The notes under the pieces are model-generated. The model was not told the DNA's origin. It saw nothing but the letters and a program-made list of their open reading frames with translations, and ran no database searches. Below, in pieces: positions 29,253-38,349 of a stretch of DNA of 64,000 nucleotides (position 1 is its first letter; each line of letters opens with the position of its first letter). The DNA comes from Gammaproteobacteria bacterium (GTDB lineage Bacteria > Pseudomonadota > Gammaproteobacteria > Pseudomonadales > Azotimanducaceae). The stretch is from positions 54,861-118,860 of the forward strand of contig PBRQ01000037.1 in assembly GCA_002725995.1 (NCBI GenBank), given 5' to 3'. The translations under genes and the position numbers were made by a program.

Positions 29253-29280
29253 TTGTCATTCTCTGTTCTGGTGTTATAGT
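29253..29280 (+). promoter_or_regulatory. Sigma-70-type promoter for the GntR-ABC operon
   Basis: TTGTCA (29253-29258) and TATAGT (29275-29280) are 16 bases apart, about 47 bases before the GntR start codon. The sequence around and after the -10 (TATAGTAAAGTATAGCACTA) contains a loose inverted repeat TAGT/ACTA. This would be a sensible place for autoregulation by the GntR protein, but that is inference. Confidence 0.5.
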
Positions 29281-29326
29281 AAAGTATAGCACTAAATGAC
29301 CAGTACACTGAATACGGCTATCTATC

Positions 29327-29686
29327 ATGGAAATTAACTGGAACGAAAGGGATCCCATCTATCGCCAACTGCACGACCGGTTGGTGGAGATGATATTAGA
29401 AGGCACCTATCGCAATGGAGACTCACTACCATCGGTTCGTCAGATCTCTGCGGACCATCGCATTAACCCCATTACCATTTCCAAGGCCTTTCAACTGCTG
29501 GTGGACGAAGGGGTAGTTGAAAAGAAAAGGGGGCTCGGTATGTATGTGATGATGGGTGCCACGGAAAAACTGGCACAGGATGAGAAAAGGCTATTTCTAA
29601 TGGAGGAATGGCCGCGGTTGGTTGGGAAGATAGCGCGACTGGGTTTGTCGGTTGAAGAATTGTTGGAAGAAGGGAGTGTGAAATGA
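29327..29686 (+). CDS. GntR family transcriptional regulator, YtrA type
   Basis: This 119-residue protein has an N-terminal winged helix (about 10-75; GTYRNGDSLPSVRQISADHRINPITISKAFQLLVDEG) and only a short helical tail, as in the YtrA subgroup. That subgroup normally represses an adjacent ABC transporter operon. It overlaps the following ATPase gene by four bases, which supports joint regulation. Confidence 0.9.
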   Translation: MEINWNERDPIYRQLHDRLVEMILEGTYRNGDSLPSVRQISADHRINPITISKAFQLLVDEGVVEKKRGLGMYVMMGATEKLAQDEKRLFLMEEWPRLVGKIARLGLSVEELLEEGSVK

Positions 29687-30534
29687 CTGCTGTTGTCAGT
29701 GCGAGGGGGTTATCCAAGCGTTACGGTGATTTTCAAGCCCTACGTGATGTGACCTTCAATATTGAGCCGGGTTCTATCGTTGGTTTGATTGGCCCTAATG
29801 GTGCCGGTAAAACTACCACGCTTAAGTCCTTGCTCGGACTCACCCGGTTTGATGGAGAACTTGAAGTCCTGGGCATGGACCCAAGGCGGAGTCGCCATGA
29901 GCTTATGAAGCGGGTTTGTTTTATTGCCGATGTGGGTGTGCTGCCGCGATGGTTGAAAGTTAAGCATGCAATTGACTATATCGAAGGCGTCCACGATGGG
30001 TTTAATCGTGATAAGGCTGAGAGTTTGCTATTGAAAACCAAAATATCTCATTCACAGAAAGTGAGGCAATTGTCGAAGGGAATGGTTACTCAATTACACC
30101 TTGCCCTGGTGATGGCTATTGAGGTTGATCTTCTGGTCCTGGATGAGCCCACGCTAGGTCTCGATATCCTCTATCGCAAATCATTCTATGAGCGTCTCCT
30201 GAATGACTACTTTGATCACAGTACCAGCATCGTGATCAGTACTCACCAGGTTGAGGAAATTGAATCCCTGCTTACTCACCTGATATTTATCGATGAGGGG
30301 GAGATCGTTCTTAGCTGTTCTATGGAGGAGCTTCCTGGCTTGTACAGCGAGGTATTGGTTGGACCGGATAATATTGAACAGGCGTTGAAGCATTCTCCGA
30401 TTCATAGTCGTGAAATCCTCGGCAAGCGAAGCATGATTTTTGAAGATGTTTCGACCGACACGCTGGGTAATTTCGGCGAGGTTCATACACCGAGTGTGGC
30501 AGATTTATTCGTTGCCAAGATGCAAAAGGGATAA
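29683..30534 (+). CDS. ABC transporter ATP-binding protein
   Basis: This 283-residue ATPase has Walker A GPNGAGKTT, a degenerate signature LSKGM in place of LSGGQ, Walker B LLVLDEPTLGLD and the switch His in ISTHQ. LSKGM-type signatures are common in exporters of the YtrB/BcrA-like type. It lies between the GntR regulator and a membrane protein, so the three form a small regulated transporter. The substrate is unknown; related systems respond to cell-wall or antimicrobial-peptide stress. Confidence 0.9.
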   Translation: MTAVVSARGLSKRYGDFQALRDVTFNIEPGSIVGLIGPNGAGKTTTLKSLLGLTRFDGELEVLGMDPRRSRHELMKRVCFIADVGVLPRWLKVKHAIDYIEGVHDGFNRDKAESLLLKTKISHSQKVRQLSKGMVTQLHLALVMAIEVDLLVLDEPTLGLDILYRKSFYERLLNDYFDHSTSIVISTHQVEEIESLLTHLIFIDEGEIVLSCSMEELPGLYSEVLVGPDNIEQALKHSPIHSREILGKRSMIFEDVSTDTLGNFGEVHTPSVADLFVAKMQKG

Positions 30535-30538
30535 GACC

Positions 30539-31468
30539 ATGAAACAATTTCCAATCCTATTGAAGAGAGAATTCTGGGAAAACCGCAATACCTTCATCGT
30601 GCTGCCACGTGTGACGGCCGGTTTCATGATCTTGCTGATGGCAGGTGTATATTTTGCCGTTGATGTCGTGGGTATCAAGGCCCATATTCAAATCGGTGGT
30701 GATGAACATTCCCAAGAAATGGTTTCAGATCCAGCGGGGGTAAATGAAGCTTTTGGCTTCCTGTTTTCAAGGCTCGCAAGTTTGCCCTCAGATGTACGGG
30801 AGCATACCGTTTATCAGATTCTCCATGGGTTAGCGGGACCGTTGCTGGCGATACTCTGGGTAGTCGTGGTTTTCTACCTGATTGGATCACTCTATGAGGA
30901 CAGAAAAGACCGCAGTATCCTTTTCTGGAAATCAATGCCCGTGTCAGACACAAACACTGTGCTGTCGAAGCTGGTATCTGGCCTGATTGTGGTGCCTGTG
31001 GTCTATATGGTTTGTGTGCTCTGTGTCCAGGTAGTGTTTCTGACAATCAGTTCACTTGCGGCATTCGGCCAGGAGGCTTCTATATGGGAAGTACTATGGG
31101 AGCCTGCAAATCTTCTGAGCAGTTGGTTTACACTGATCGCCCATTTGCTATTCCAGGTCATCTGGAGCCTGCCGCTTTATGGGTGGATAATTTTAGTCTC
31201 CGCGTGGGTCGGCAGTGTTCCCCTGGCATGGATTATAGGAGGCCCTGTTGTTTTTGCCGTACTTGAACGAGTCATATCGGGTGATACAAGGGCCTCGGAA
31301 TGGTTCACTGACCACATCTCACCGGTCGCTTTCGCGCAGAAACAAGAACTGCAAATAGCAGATCTGTTGCCTATGTTGATGTCGGCGGACACCTTGGCGG
31401 GCCTGTTGGTTGGAAGTTCTTTTATCGCCGCTGCCGTCTGGCTGCGAAGTAGAGGTGATGAAATCTAG
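30539..31468 (+). CDS. ABC transporter permease subunit
   Basis: This 309-residue membrane protein, the partner of the preceding ATPase, has predicted helices near 20-42, 95-115, 145-170, 195-235 and 280-302. The track start at 30440 lies in the ATPase gene. ATG 30539, four bases after the ATPase stop, gives MKQFPILLKREFWENR, a typical start for ABC-2-like permeases (a cytoplasmic amphipathic segment before the first helix). No sequence motif tells the substrate. Confidence 0.85.
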   Translation: MKQFPILLKREFWENRNTFIVLPRVTAGFMILLMAGVYFAVDVVGIKAHIQIGGDEHSQEMVSDPAGVNEAFGFLFSRLASLPSDVREHTVYQILHGLAGPLLAILWVVVVFYLIGSLYEDRKDRSILFWKSMPVSDTNTVLSKLVSGLIVVPVVYMVCVLCVQVVFLTISSLAAFGQEASIWEVLWEPANLLSSWFTLIAHLLFQVIWSLPLYGWIILVSAWVGSVPLAWIIGGPVVFAVLERVISGDTRASEWFTDHISPVAFAQKQELQIADLLPMLMSADTLAGLLVGSSFIAAAVWLRSRGDEI

Positions 31469-31532
31469 CTTGTTATTTGCCGGGGCTTTTTGGCGGCAGT
31501 GCTTGCATTGAGGATGCCGGCTTGATCTGATA

Positions 31533-33122
31533 ATGAATTGGGTCCCCCTCTCTTGGTGGGTTTTACGGTTCGATGAAAAGGGTTGCAAGCTATTGAATAC
31601 TACACGGGGCGGCATTGCCTGTGGCCATCCAAAGGTGGCTGAAGCGGCCGAGGAGGTATTTCAAAAAGGCGGCAATGCATTTGATGCCATTGTTGCAGCC
31701 CAATTATCCGCATGTGTCGTCGAACCGGTTCTGGCATCCCTCGGAGGTGGTGGCTATTTGCTCGCATGTCCGGCAAGCCAGCGACCTCAGATCTATGACT
31801 TCTTTGTCCAGACACCCATAAATAAGCATCAAAACAAGGTCGATTTCTATCCGGTCGATGCTGATTTTGGCGATGTTACCCAGGAATTTCATATAGGTAC
31901 CGGCAGTGCTGCGACGCCGGGAATGGTCAAGGGGGTTTTTGCTATTTATGAGAATCTGTGCAGCCTGCCCCTGGCTGAATTGGCCAGCCCCGCAATACGG
32001 CAGGCCCGCCATGGAGCGACCGTTACTGAGATGCAAGCCTACCTTTTTGATGTGGTATCCCCTATCTATCGGGCTACCGAATCAGCACGAAAATCATTTG
32101 TCGGTATCATCGGTAATTTACCACGGGAGGGGGAGCTATTCAGGCGTCCAGAGTTGGCGGATACGATAGAGGGGCTGGTGCAGGAGGGAGAGCGATTTTT
32201 CTATGTTGGTGAAGTTGCCAGAAGTATTGGCGAGGTGTGCGGCAACGGTGGCTACCTCACTCAGGATGACCTTGATGCCTATGAGGTTGTTCTCAGGGAT
32301 CCTTTAGCCTTCGAATATCGATCCGCGGGGCTACTGACCAACCCACCACCGACGTTCGGTGGTCTATTAGTCGCTTTTGCACTACATTTGATGGAAGCCG
32401 TTCAGATTGCTGATTTAACCGGGGGCTCTCATCTAGGCATATTGACCAAAGCAATGATGCTTACGCAGAAGGCCAGGCTGGATGCACTCGATAGTGGCAG
32501 GTTTGATGCCGGGAACCTTCTCAACACAAGTTATCTCAGGCGATATCAGCAGGAGATAAAGGATGAGTTTGCATGCACTCGTGGCACCACGCATATCAGT
32601 ACCGCTGACTCAAAGGGCAATATCGCTGCCATGACCCTGTCAAATGGCGAAGGCTGTGGGGCTATGGTTGAGGGCAGTGGATTCATGTTGAATAACATGT
32701 TGGGTGAGGAGGATATCAACCCTGGAGGGGTTGGCCGCTGGCAGCCCAACAGGAGGATGGCATCCATGATGGCGCCAACGGTTCTTACCATGGACGACAA
32801 GAAGTTCAGTCTGGGTTCCGGCGGGTCGAACCGGATTCGCAGTGCAATTTTGCAGGTGGTCAGCAATATCGTTGACTTGGATATGGACATGGTGCAGGCG
32901 GTAAATAGCCCGCGTATTCATGTTGAAGGCGGGGAGTTGAATATTGAGAAGGGGTTTCCAGAATCGGTGTTGGCTGAGCTCGAAAAGCAAGTTGACAGGA
33001 TAGTAAGCTGGCAAGGCTCCAATCTCTTTTTCGGGGGTGTGCATGCGGTCGAGTTATCTGGAAATGGTATTCGTGCCAGTGGTGATGCAAGGCGGGGCGG
33101 TATCGGTCTCATTGTTCGGTAG
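31533..33122 (+). CDS. Gamma-glutamyltransferase family protein (Ntn hydrolase)
   Basis: This 529-residue protein resembles gamma-glutamyltransferases/acylases: N-terminal TTRGGIACGHPKVAEAAEEVFQKGGNAFDA, EPVLASLGGGG, the cleavage and nucleophile site TTHISTADSKGN (first Thr of TTH by family analogy), GSGFMLNNMLGE and the late GSGGSNRIRSA. It should self-cleave into two chains. No clear signal peptide is seen, unlike the periplasmic enzymes, so it may be cytoplasmic. TTG 31593 is an alternative start with AAAAGGG upstream. Confidence 0.86.
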   Translation: MNWVPLSWWVLRFDEKGCKLLNTTRGGIACGHPKVAEAAEEVFQKGGNAFDAIVAAQLSACVVEPVLASLGGGGYLLACPASQRPQIYDFFVQTPINKHQNKVDFYPVDADFGDVTQEFHIGTGSAATPGMVKGVFAIYENLCSLPLAELASPAIRQARHGATVTEMQAYLFDVVSPIYRATESARKSFVGIIGNLPREGELFRRPELADTIEGLVQEGERFFYVGEVARSIGEVCGNGGYLTQDDLDAYEVVLRDPLAFEYRSAGLLTNPPPTFGGLLVAFALHLMEAVQIADLTGGSHLGILTKAMMLTQKARLDALDSGRFDAGNLLNTSYLRRYQQEIKDEFACTRGTTHISTADSKGNIAAMTLSNGEGCGAMVEGSGFMLNNMLGEEDINPGGVGRWQPNRRMASMMAPTVLTMDDKKFSLGSGGSNRIRSAILQVVSNIVDLDMDMVQAVNSPRIHVEGGELNIEKGFPESVLAELEKQVDRIVSWQGSNLFFGGVHAVELSGNGIRASGDARRGGIGLIVR

Positions 33123-33255
33123 TGTAGTTCGGTAGACTAGTGCGCTAGCGTGAGTATGAGTATGACTATTGTTAATGTCTAACGTGAGCGAAAAACCGAG
33201 ATAATTTTCTGACACCGTGTAGAATTGGCACCCTTTAAAACCAACTGGACCTGGA

Positions 33256-34431
33256 ATGCACAAGATTCGCACACTTAACGCCATAGCTGAAAAAGGATTA
33301 GAGAAGTTTTCTCGAAAGGAATATGAGATAGGCTCGGAAATACCAGATCCGGATGCGATTCTCGTAAGAAGTCAAAAATTAACTGATGATGATGTCACAC
33401 CGGCCCTACGTGCAGTTGGTCGAGCGGGCGCCGGTGTCAATAATATTCCCGTTTCGAGCTACACAGACAAGGGTATTGTTGTATTCAATACGCCTGGTGC
33501 CAACGCCAATGCGGTGAAAGAACTGGTAATGTCAGGTTTGTTGTTGTCCTGTCGAGGAATCATTCCGGGTATAGAATATGTTAATGGTCTTCAGGATCAC
33601 CAGGACAAGGGTGAATTAAACAAACTGGTTGAAGCCGGTAAGAAGAAATACAAGGGTACTGAACTTAAAGGTAAGACCCTGGGCGTTCTTGGCCTGGGGG
33701 CGATTGGATCCATGGTTGCCGAAATGGCGATACAGATGGGAATGGAGGTGCTTGGTTATGACCCCGCATTGTCGGTTGACGCTGCCTGGAGAATCTCTCG
33801 CCGGGTAAAGAAAATGGGAAACATGCAGGCGCTGTTTTCTCGCTCTGACATTGTCACACTTCACGTGCCGGCTCTTGACTCCACTCGCGGCATGATCAAC
33901 GCCGAGGCATTGAGCTATTTCAAGGATGGAACGGTGCTGTTGAATTTTGCCAGGGGCGAGTTGGTTGAAGCAGAAGACACTTTGACGGCCCTGGATAGTG
34001 GAAAACTGTCACAATATATCAATGACTTTCCCGTTCCTGGCCTTATCGGTAAACCCGGTGTGATATCCATACCCCACCTGGGCGCAAGTACAGATGAAGC
34101 CGAAGAGAACTGTGCCGTGATGGTTGCCGATCAGGTAATCGATTTCCTTGAGAATGGCAATATCAGAAATTCCGTAAACTTTCCGAGCCTGGTGATGGAT
34201 CGCAATGGTGAGGGATATCGGCTGGCGTTCGCAAACAAGAATGTGCCCAGGATATTAGGCTCGGTTCTGTCTATTCTGGCCGATCGCAACATCAACGTGA
34301 TTGATATGCTCAACAAGAGTCGTGAAGATGTCGCTTACAATATCATCGATATTGAAAGCGAGCCTACCGATGACCTGCTGCAGGACATTCTCAACATCGA
34401 CGGGGTTATCAATGCCCAGGTATTCGACTAG
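33256..34431 (+). CDS. serA: D-3-phosphoglycerate dehydrogenase
   Basis: This 391-residue NAD-dependent 2-hydroxyacid dehydrogenase begins serine synthesis. It has a Rossmann motif GLGAIGSMVAEMAIQMGMEVLGYDP (about 145-170), the catalytic Arg in NFARGELVE, the His in IPHLGASTDEAEENC, and a C-terminal ACT domain (about 320-391) that could bind serine for feedback control. The length matches the ACT-only type. It converges on mnmC. Confidence 0.94.
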   Translation: MHKIRTLNAIAEKGLEKFSRKEYEIGSEIPDPDAILVRSQKLTDDDVTPALRAVGRAGAGVNNIPVSSYTDKGIVVFNTPGANANAVKELVMSGLLLSCRGIIPGIEYVNGLQDHQDKGELNKLVEAGKKKYKGTELKGKTLGVLGLGAIGSMVAEMAIQMGMEVLGYDPALSVDAAWRISRRVKKMGNMQALFSRSDIVTLHVPALDSTRGMINAEALSYFKDGTVLLNFARGELVEAEDTLTALDSGKLSQYINDFPVPGLIGKPGVISIPHLGASTDEAEENCAVMVADQVIDFLENGNIRNSVNFPSLVMDRNGEGYRLAFANKNVPRILGSVLSILADRNINVIDMLNKSREDVAYNIIDIESEPTDDLLQDILNIDGVINAQVFD

Positions 34432-34459
34432 ACCCAGAATTATAAACAGCCCTGGCCCC

Positions 34460-36184
34460 TCATGAGTTTTGTGGGCCAGCTTTGCGCGAGTCTCTGAGTT
34501 GAAACCTATCAACTGCCAACATAGCTTGTTGGGCCTGGTTAAGCACAGTTGGCTCATCGCAGATCAGGTTTGCGATATGTTCTCCACAAAGCCTCGAGTG
34601 GGTCCCGCCGTGTGAACCGAATCCTGTGCACAGGTATAGCCTTTGGTGATCAGGAACCAGGCCAAGCAGTGGCAGGCGATCCCGGGTAGCGGCTCGAATC
34701 CCGACATAGACTGCGATGGCTTCGGGCGATGTGCCTGGCAGGAGATTCCTCAGGGAGTCCAGCAATGAAAGGGTCTCTGAACTTCTGGGCTCCAGGTCTA
34801 TGCTGTTATGCTCGAATGTGCTGCCTACGGTCACCAACTGGTCGCTCGCAGGTATTACGTTTAGATCTCCAGCCATAAGGTCGGACATTTGTTTGTTCAA
34901 CCTAACTTTCAGCGCTTGTCCGCGGACTGGAATCAAGGGAGTATCGATGAGGGCTGACGAACGAATGCCGGCAGCGATAACCAGGTGATCAACCTGTGTA
35001 ATAAGGTTTGATTCATCATCCAAGACCTGCCATTGGTTCTCACTGAAATTGATGCTCCGGACTTTCGTCTGGTGGAAATTTTCTTCCACTTCCACAGCTG
35101 TGGACAGCCAGCCTGATTGAAGAAAGTGAATTTCCTTCTGATCCTTGCAGCTTATAAACCCATCTGGGAACTGTTTCGCTATTCGTAACATTCTATTCTG
35201 GCGCACCGAATTTGTTGAATGCCAGCGCAGAGTCCCTCGGTGAAAAAGCGGGTTTTGATGTTGCGTGTAGGCACTGGCAGTTAATGAGAATTGATATTGC
35301 TTTTCCCTGTGCGCACCTAACTGTGGATAGACGGTTAATTGCGGGATACTTGATGCTGCATTTGGATCCTGGTAGCTGATTAGCTCGGCGTCTACATTTC
35401 GCCTTTTTAACGCTTCAACGCAGCCCATTCCCGCCACACCAGAACCAATGACCGCGGCAGTCTGTCCAGTCACTCTGGTGGCTTCCCAGCGACCTCGTTT
35501 GCGGCCAACCAGCATTTCCGCCTTTGAGCCAAACCCCATGGCTTTGCTGATCTCAAAACCTGCGTTTTCCAGGTCCTTTCTGACCTTTCCTGCAACAGTG
35601 TAGGTGCTCAGTGTTGCACCGGGTTTGCTTTGGGCATGTATTCGGCCAAAAACCCTTGGGTTCCAAAGGTCAGTATTCTTAGCGGGGTTGAACCCGTCGA
35701 GATACCAGGCGTCAACCTTCGCGCTGAGGTTACCTAGTGCAGAAATAGCATCGTCAAAAATCAGTAACAGCCTGATATTATTTTCGAACCACAAAACAAA
35801 GCTGGTTCTGAATGGGAGGGGGTAGTGTTCCAGCAACCAGTCAGAATGCTCTACATCGACTATTTCGTAATGGTGCAATAGGTCTGATGGGCTGACTGGA
35901 GAGTTTTCGATAGCGATGTAGTTGAGTACCCCCTTAGGCTTCAACTTTTTCCAGCGGCTCGCCGTTAACAGGAAGTTGTTCCCGAATCCGAATCCTGTTT
36001 CAACAATTGTAAATTGTGATGCGTTCCTGCCTCTCTTCTCAAGCCCATGCTGATCGACAAAGACATGCGCTTTTTCACCGGCTGGGTTGCCTCTGCTCCA
36101 ATAGATGTCCTCGTGATGCCTGCAATAGGGGGTCTGTTGCTGCCAGTCAATTTCCGCATAATCAAGAAGATAGCTGCTACCCAC
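34460..36184 (-). CDS. mnmC: Bifunctional tRNA mnm5s2U modification protein MnmC
   Basis: This 574-residue fusion has an N-terminal SAM-dependent methyltransferase of the DUF752 type (about 1-215; ETGFGFGNNFLL, WYLDGFNPAKNTDLW) and a C-terminal FAD-dependent oxidoreductase of the DAO type (about 230-560; AAVIGSGVAGMGCVEAL, VGIRAATRDRLPLLG). It finishes the 5-methylaminomethyl group on uridine-34 of certain tRNAs. It is shorter than the 668-residue E. coli protein, mainly in the FAD domain, but keeps the key motifs. Confidence 0.92.
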   Translation of the reverse strand: MGSSYLLDYAEIDWQQQTPYCRHHEDIYWSRGNPAGEKAHVFVDQHGLEKRGRNASQFTIVETGFGFGNNFLLTASRWKKLKPKGVLNYIAIENSPVSPSDLLHHYEIVDVEHSDWLLEHYPLPFRTSFVLWFENNIRLLLIFDDAISALGNLSAKVDAWYLDGFNPAKNTDLWNPRVFGRIHAQSKPGATLSTYTVAGKVRKDLENAGFEISKAMGFGSKAEMLVGRKRGRWEATRVTGQTAAVIGSGVAGMGCVEALKRRNVDAELISYQDPNAASSIPQLTVYPQLGAHREKQYQFSLTASAYTQHQNPLFHRGTLRWHSTNSVRQNRMLRIAKQFPDGFISCKDQKEIHFLQSGWLSTAVEVEENFHQTKVRSINFSENQWQVLDDESNLITQVDHLVIAAGIRSSALIDTPLIPVRGQALKVRLNKQMSDLMAGDLNVIPASDQLVTVGSTFEHNSIDLEPRSSETLSLLDSLRNLLPGTSPEAIAVYVGIRAATRDRLPLLGLVPDHQRLYLCTGFGSHGGTHSRLCGEHIANLICDEPTVLNQAQQAMLAVDRFQLRDSRKAGPQNS

Positions 36185-36218
36185 GATTTACTTCCGGTAT
36201 CTCGCGACCAGAGATCTG

Positions 36219-36578
36219 TCAGCCGCCACTTAGCTTCACCTGGTAGCCCATTGCCTGTAGTTCCTGTTTCAATTGGTCCCGCTTGTCACCCTGAATAATG
36301 ATAGTGCTGCCGTTGATTGAACCGCCAACACCACATTTGGATTTGAGTTTTTTGGCAAAAAGCTTGAGCTCAGATGCTGCTAAAGGCAGGCCAGTAACCA
36401 GTACTACTGGTTTTCCATTCCTTCCTTTTACCTGCCTTTGTAGCCTCACAATACCGTCCGTTACGGGTGCGTTATCATCACTGCATCGGTATTTGGCGAG
36501 TTTCCTGCCACAGACGCCACAGAGGTTGCCTCCGTCCGTTGAATAGACAAGCTTTGAGTCTTCCTTCTTATTTCTCAT
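36219..36578 (-). CDS. yciH: SUI1/eIF1-like translation factor YciH
   Basis: This 119-residue protein has a SUI1 domain (about 45-119; VRLQRQVKGRNGKPVVLVTGLP, CGVGGSINGSTIIIQGDKRD, MGYQVKLSGG). The N-terminus carries cysteines CGVCGRKLAKYRC that could bind a metal, a variant also found in other non-enteric members. YciH influences start-codon selection in E. coli and is related to eukaryotic eIF1. That is of interest here because two genes in the window appear to use non-standard starts. Confidence 0.92.
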   Translation of the reverse strand: MRNKKEDSKLVYSTDGGNLCGVCGRKLAKYRCSDDNAPVTDGIVRLQRQVKGRNGKPVVLVTGLPLAASELKLFAKKLKSKCGVGGSINGSTIIIQGDKRDQLKQELQAMGYQVKLSGG

Positions 36579-36610
36579 GAGGCGAGTCGGAAGTAAGTAG
36601 GGTGGAAGCC

Positions 36611-37036
36611 CTATCCATCGCTATAGAGATAAACGCCCAGTCCATCACCCTGCGTCGCGGTTTTGCAAAAGTGTACGAGTTGAAACAGGAAGTCACTTAG
36701 ATCCTCACCGTCCAACTCCAGTGCTTCAATAGGTTCGCATTCAAGCCAAAGGCCAACGAGTTCTTCGATGTCATCTTCGTCCCTATCTGCAAGTTGTCGG
36801 GTCAGTGATGAATCCAGGAGGTGAATATTTGGACCGTCTTCTGTCAGCTGTTGCATCATCGGTTCTAGCTGCATAGCGTCATCAAGAAAAACCCCGGTTA
36901 ACAGGCTGTATAACTGTGCTCTGGCTTCGACATGAATACCGAGGGTATTCATACATGGAAAGAGGTCTACAGGATTTTCGTCAGCAGTTACTTCTTCGAT
37001 TCGGCTTGGGTGGCCAATCATGAATAATTCAGCCAC
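36611..37036 (-). CDS. Hypothetical acidic protein
   Basis: This gene of 141 residues from GTG 37036 (136 from ATG 37021) is not recognised. The protein is acidic and leucine-rich with no signal peptide or membrane helix. Visible stretches include LADRDEDDIEELVGLWLECEP and LSDFLFQLVHFCKTATQGDG. It sits three bases after the membrane cold-shock gene and 32 bases before yciH, so it is probably co-transcribed with them. No Shine-Dalgarno stands out for either start. Confidence 0.6.
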   Translation of the reverse strand: MAELFMIGHPSRIEEVTADENPVDLFPCMNTLGIHVEARAQLYSLLTGVFLDDAMQLEPMMQQLTEDGPNIHLLDSSLTRQLADRDEDDIEELVGLWLECEPIEALELDGEDLSDFLFQLVHFCKTATQGDGLGVYLYSDG

Positions 37037-37039
37037 GGG

Positions 37040-37453
37040 CTAAATTGTAGATACCTGATCTGCCTGTAAGCCCTTGTCACCCGGTATAACGACAAACCTG
37101 ACGCGTTGGCCGTCAGACAATGAGCGGCGCCCATCGCCATCAATGTTTCTGAAATGAACGAATACATCATCTCCCTGGTCACGGGTGATAAACCCATAGC
37201 CCTTCTTGAAGTTAAACCATTTAACGGTGCCGTCCTCCTCATCGGTTGATTCTGAACTGGTTGACGCAGTAATGGATGAGGAGCTATTGACAAAGCCTGC
37301 AGCGAAAACAGCGACGATGATAATGAATAATTCTGCAATACGGGTAGTGGAATCGGGGACTCGTATTACGTGTTCCTGAACTAAACCGATGGCGATGAAT
37401 GCAAAAGCGCCAATCAGGATGGACAAAATAGTGTTCTTAAGAATTGGTGTCAT
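37040..37453 (-). CDS. Membrane-anchored cold-shock-domain protein
   Basis: This 137-residue protein from ATG 37453 has two N-terminal hydrophobic segments (about 8-26 and 37-55), a Ser/Thr-rich linker, and a C-terminal cold-shock domain with RNP1 KKGYGFITR and RNP2 DVFVHF (about 72-137). The domain binds single-stranded nucleic acid. Here it would be tethered to the inner membrane, a rarer form of the CspA family. The track start at 37498 adds 15 residues without a clear ribosome site. Confidence 0.85.
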   Translation of the reverse strand: MTPILKNTILSILIGAFAFIAIGLVQEHVIRVPDSTTRIAELFIIIVAVFAAGFVNSSSSITASTSSESTDEEDGTVKWFNFKKGYGFITRDQGDDVFVHFRNIDGDGRRSLSDGQRVRFVVIPGDKGLQADQVSTI

Positions 37454-37578
37454 ATTGATAAGTACTATGTAATGGGTGAAATTGGAGTAATCAATCATAC
37501 TGGCTCAGACCAGTGTCTCCAATCTTTTCTTTTTGTATTCAAAGAGTTAGTGTCAGGGCGCTTACTACCCTTTGAGGC

Positions 37579-38349
37579 TCAGGGGAACTGGTCCAGAATT
37601 TCACGATATTTTTTCACTGCAGTTCCAAGCCCCATCCACAGCGCATCAGTAATGATCGCGTGGCCAATAGATACCTCAGCCAAAGCAGACACTGCGGTGC
37701 AGAAGGTTGAAAGGTTGTTCAGGTTCAAGTCATGCCCGGCATTAATGCCAAGGGCGAGGTTTTCAGCGAGCTCACCGCATCTAGCAAAGGGAGCAAGTAC
37801 CTGTTCCTGCGCCTTGCTCGAAAAACTATCTGCGTAGGGTCCGGTGTAGAATTCAATTCTGTTTACACCCAGAAATGCAGCCAATTCAATTTGCTTCTCT
37901 ATCGGGTCAATGAACAGGCTGACCCTGATGTTTTGCTGCTGCAGTTCCTCAACCCTGGGGTTGAGCTGGTTGGACTCACCGGACAGGTTCCAGCCATGGT
38001 CTGATGTGAGCTGATATGGGTCGTCTGGTACCAGCGTACATTGATCGGGGCAGACCTCCTGAACCAGTTCCATAAATCCCGGATAACCATTGTCTTCAGG
38101 TCCCGCATAGGGGTTGCCCTCGATGTTGAATTCGATATCCTGGTATACCTTTCTGGTCAACAGTTCAGCCAGGTCATAGACATCTGATGGGCGAATATGA
38201 CGCATGTCGGGCCTGGGGTGCACCGTTATTCCCTGCGCACCACTTTCGATACAGGTAATTGCAGCTTCGGTGACACTCGGGATCGTCGTATCCCGTGAAT
38301 TGCGAATGAGGGCTACCTTGTTCAGGTTAACGCTGAGTTTTACCGACAT
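37579..38349 (-). CDS. pdxJ: Pyridoxine 5'-phosphate synthase
   Basis: This 256-residue TIM-barrel enzyme joins 1-deoxyxylulose 5-phosphate and 3-amino-2-oxopropyl phosphate to make pyridoxine phosphate. Family motifs are LSVNLNKVALIRNSR, ITVHPRPDMRHI, FNIEGNP, TLVPD, ALGINAGHDLNLNNL and SIGHAIITDAL. ATG 38349, in an ATGA overlap with the SH3 gene stop, is the natural start rather than the track start at 38451. Elsewhere pdxJ often follows recO. Here it is the last gene of a yciB-yciI-SH3-pdxJ run. Confidence 0.96.
   Translation of the reverse strand: MSVKLSVNLNKVALIRNSRDTTIPSVTEAAITCIESGAQGITVHPRPDMRHIRPSDVYDLAELLTRKVYQDIEFNIEGNPYAGPEDNGYPGFMELVQEVCPDQCTLVPDDPYQLTSDHGWNLSGESNQLNPRVEELQQQNIRVSLFIDPIEKQIELAAFLGVNRIEFYTGPYADSFSSKAQEQVLAPFARCGELAENLALGINAGHDLNLNNLSTFCTAVSALAEVSIGHAIITDALWMGLGTAVKKYREILDQFP

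Larger units (their letters stand above)
28606..29326. other. Non-coding region between the M20 gene and the GntR gene
   Basis: These 721 bases hold no convincing gene. The track ORFs here are short, have no recognisable motifs and overlap inverted repeats. The region contains hairpin copy A, hairpin copy B in the opposite orientation, and about 230 bases between them with two smaller stems: ACATCC/GGATGT at 28874-28879/28886-28891 and GCTGAGG/CCTTAGC at 28911-28917/28924-28930. The last 75 bases carry the promoter of the GntR operon. Confidence 0.8.
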
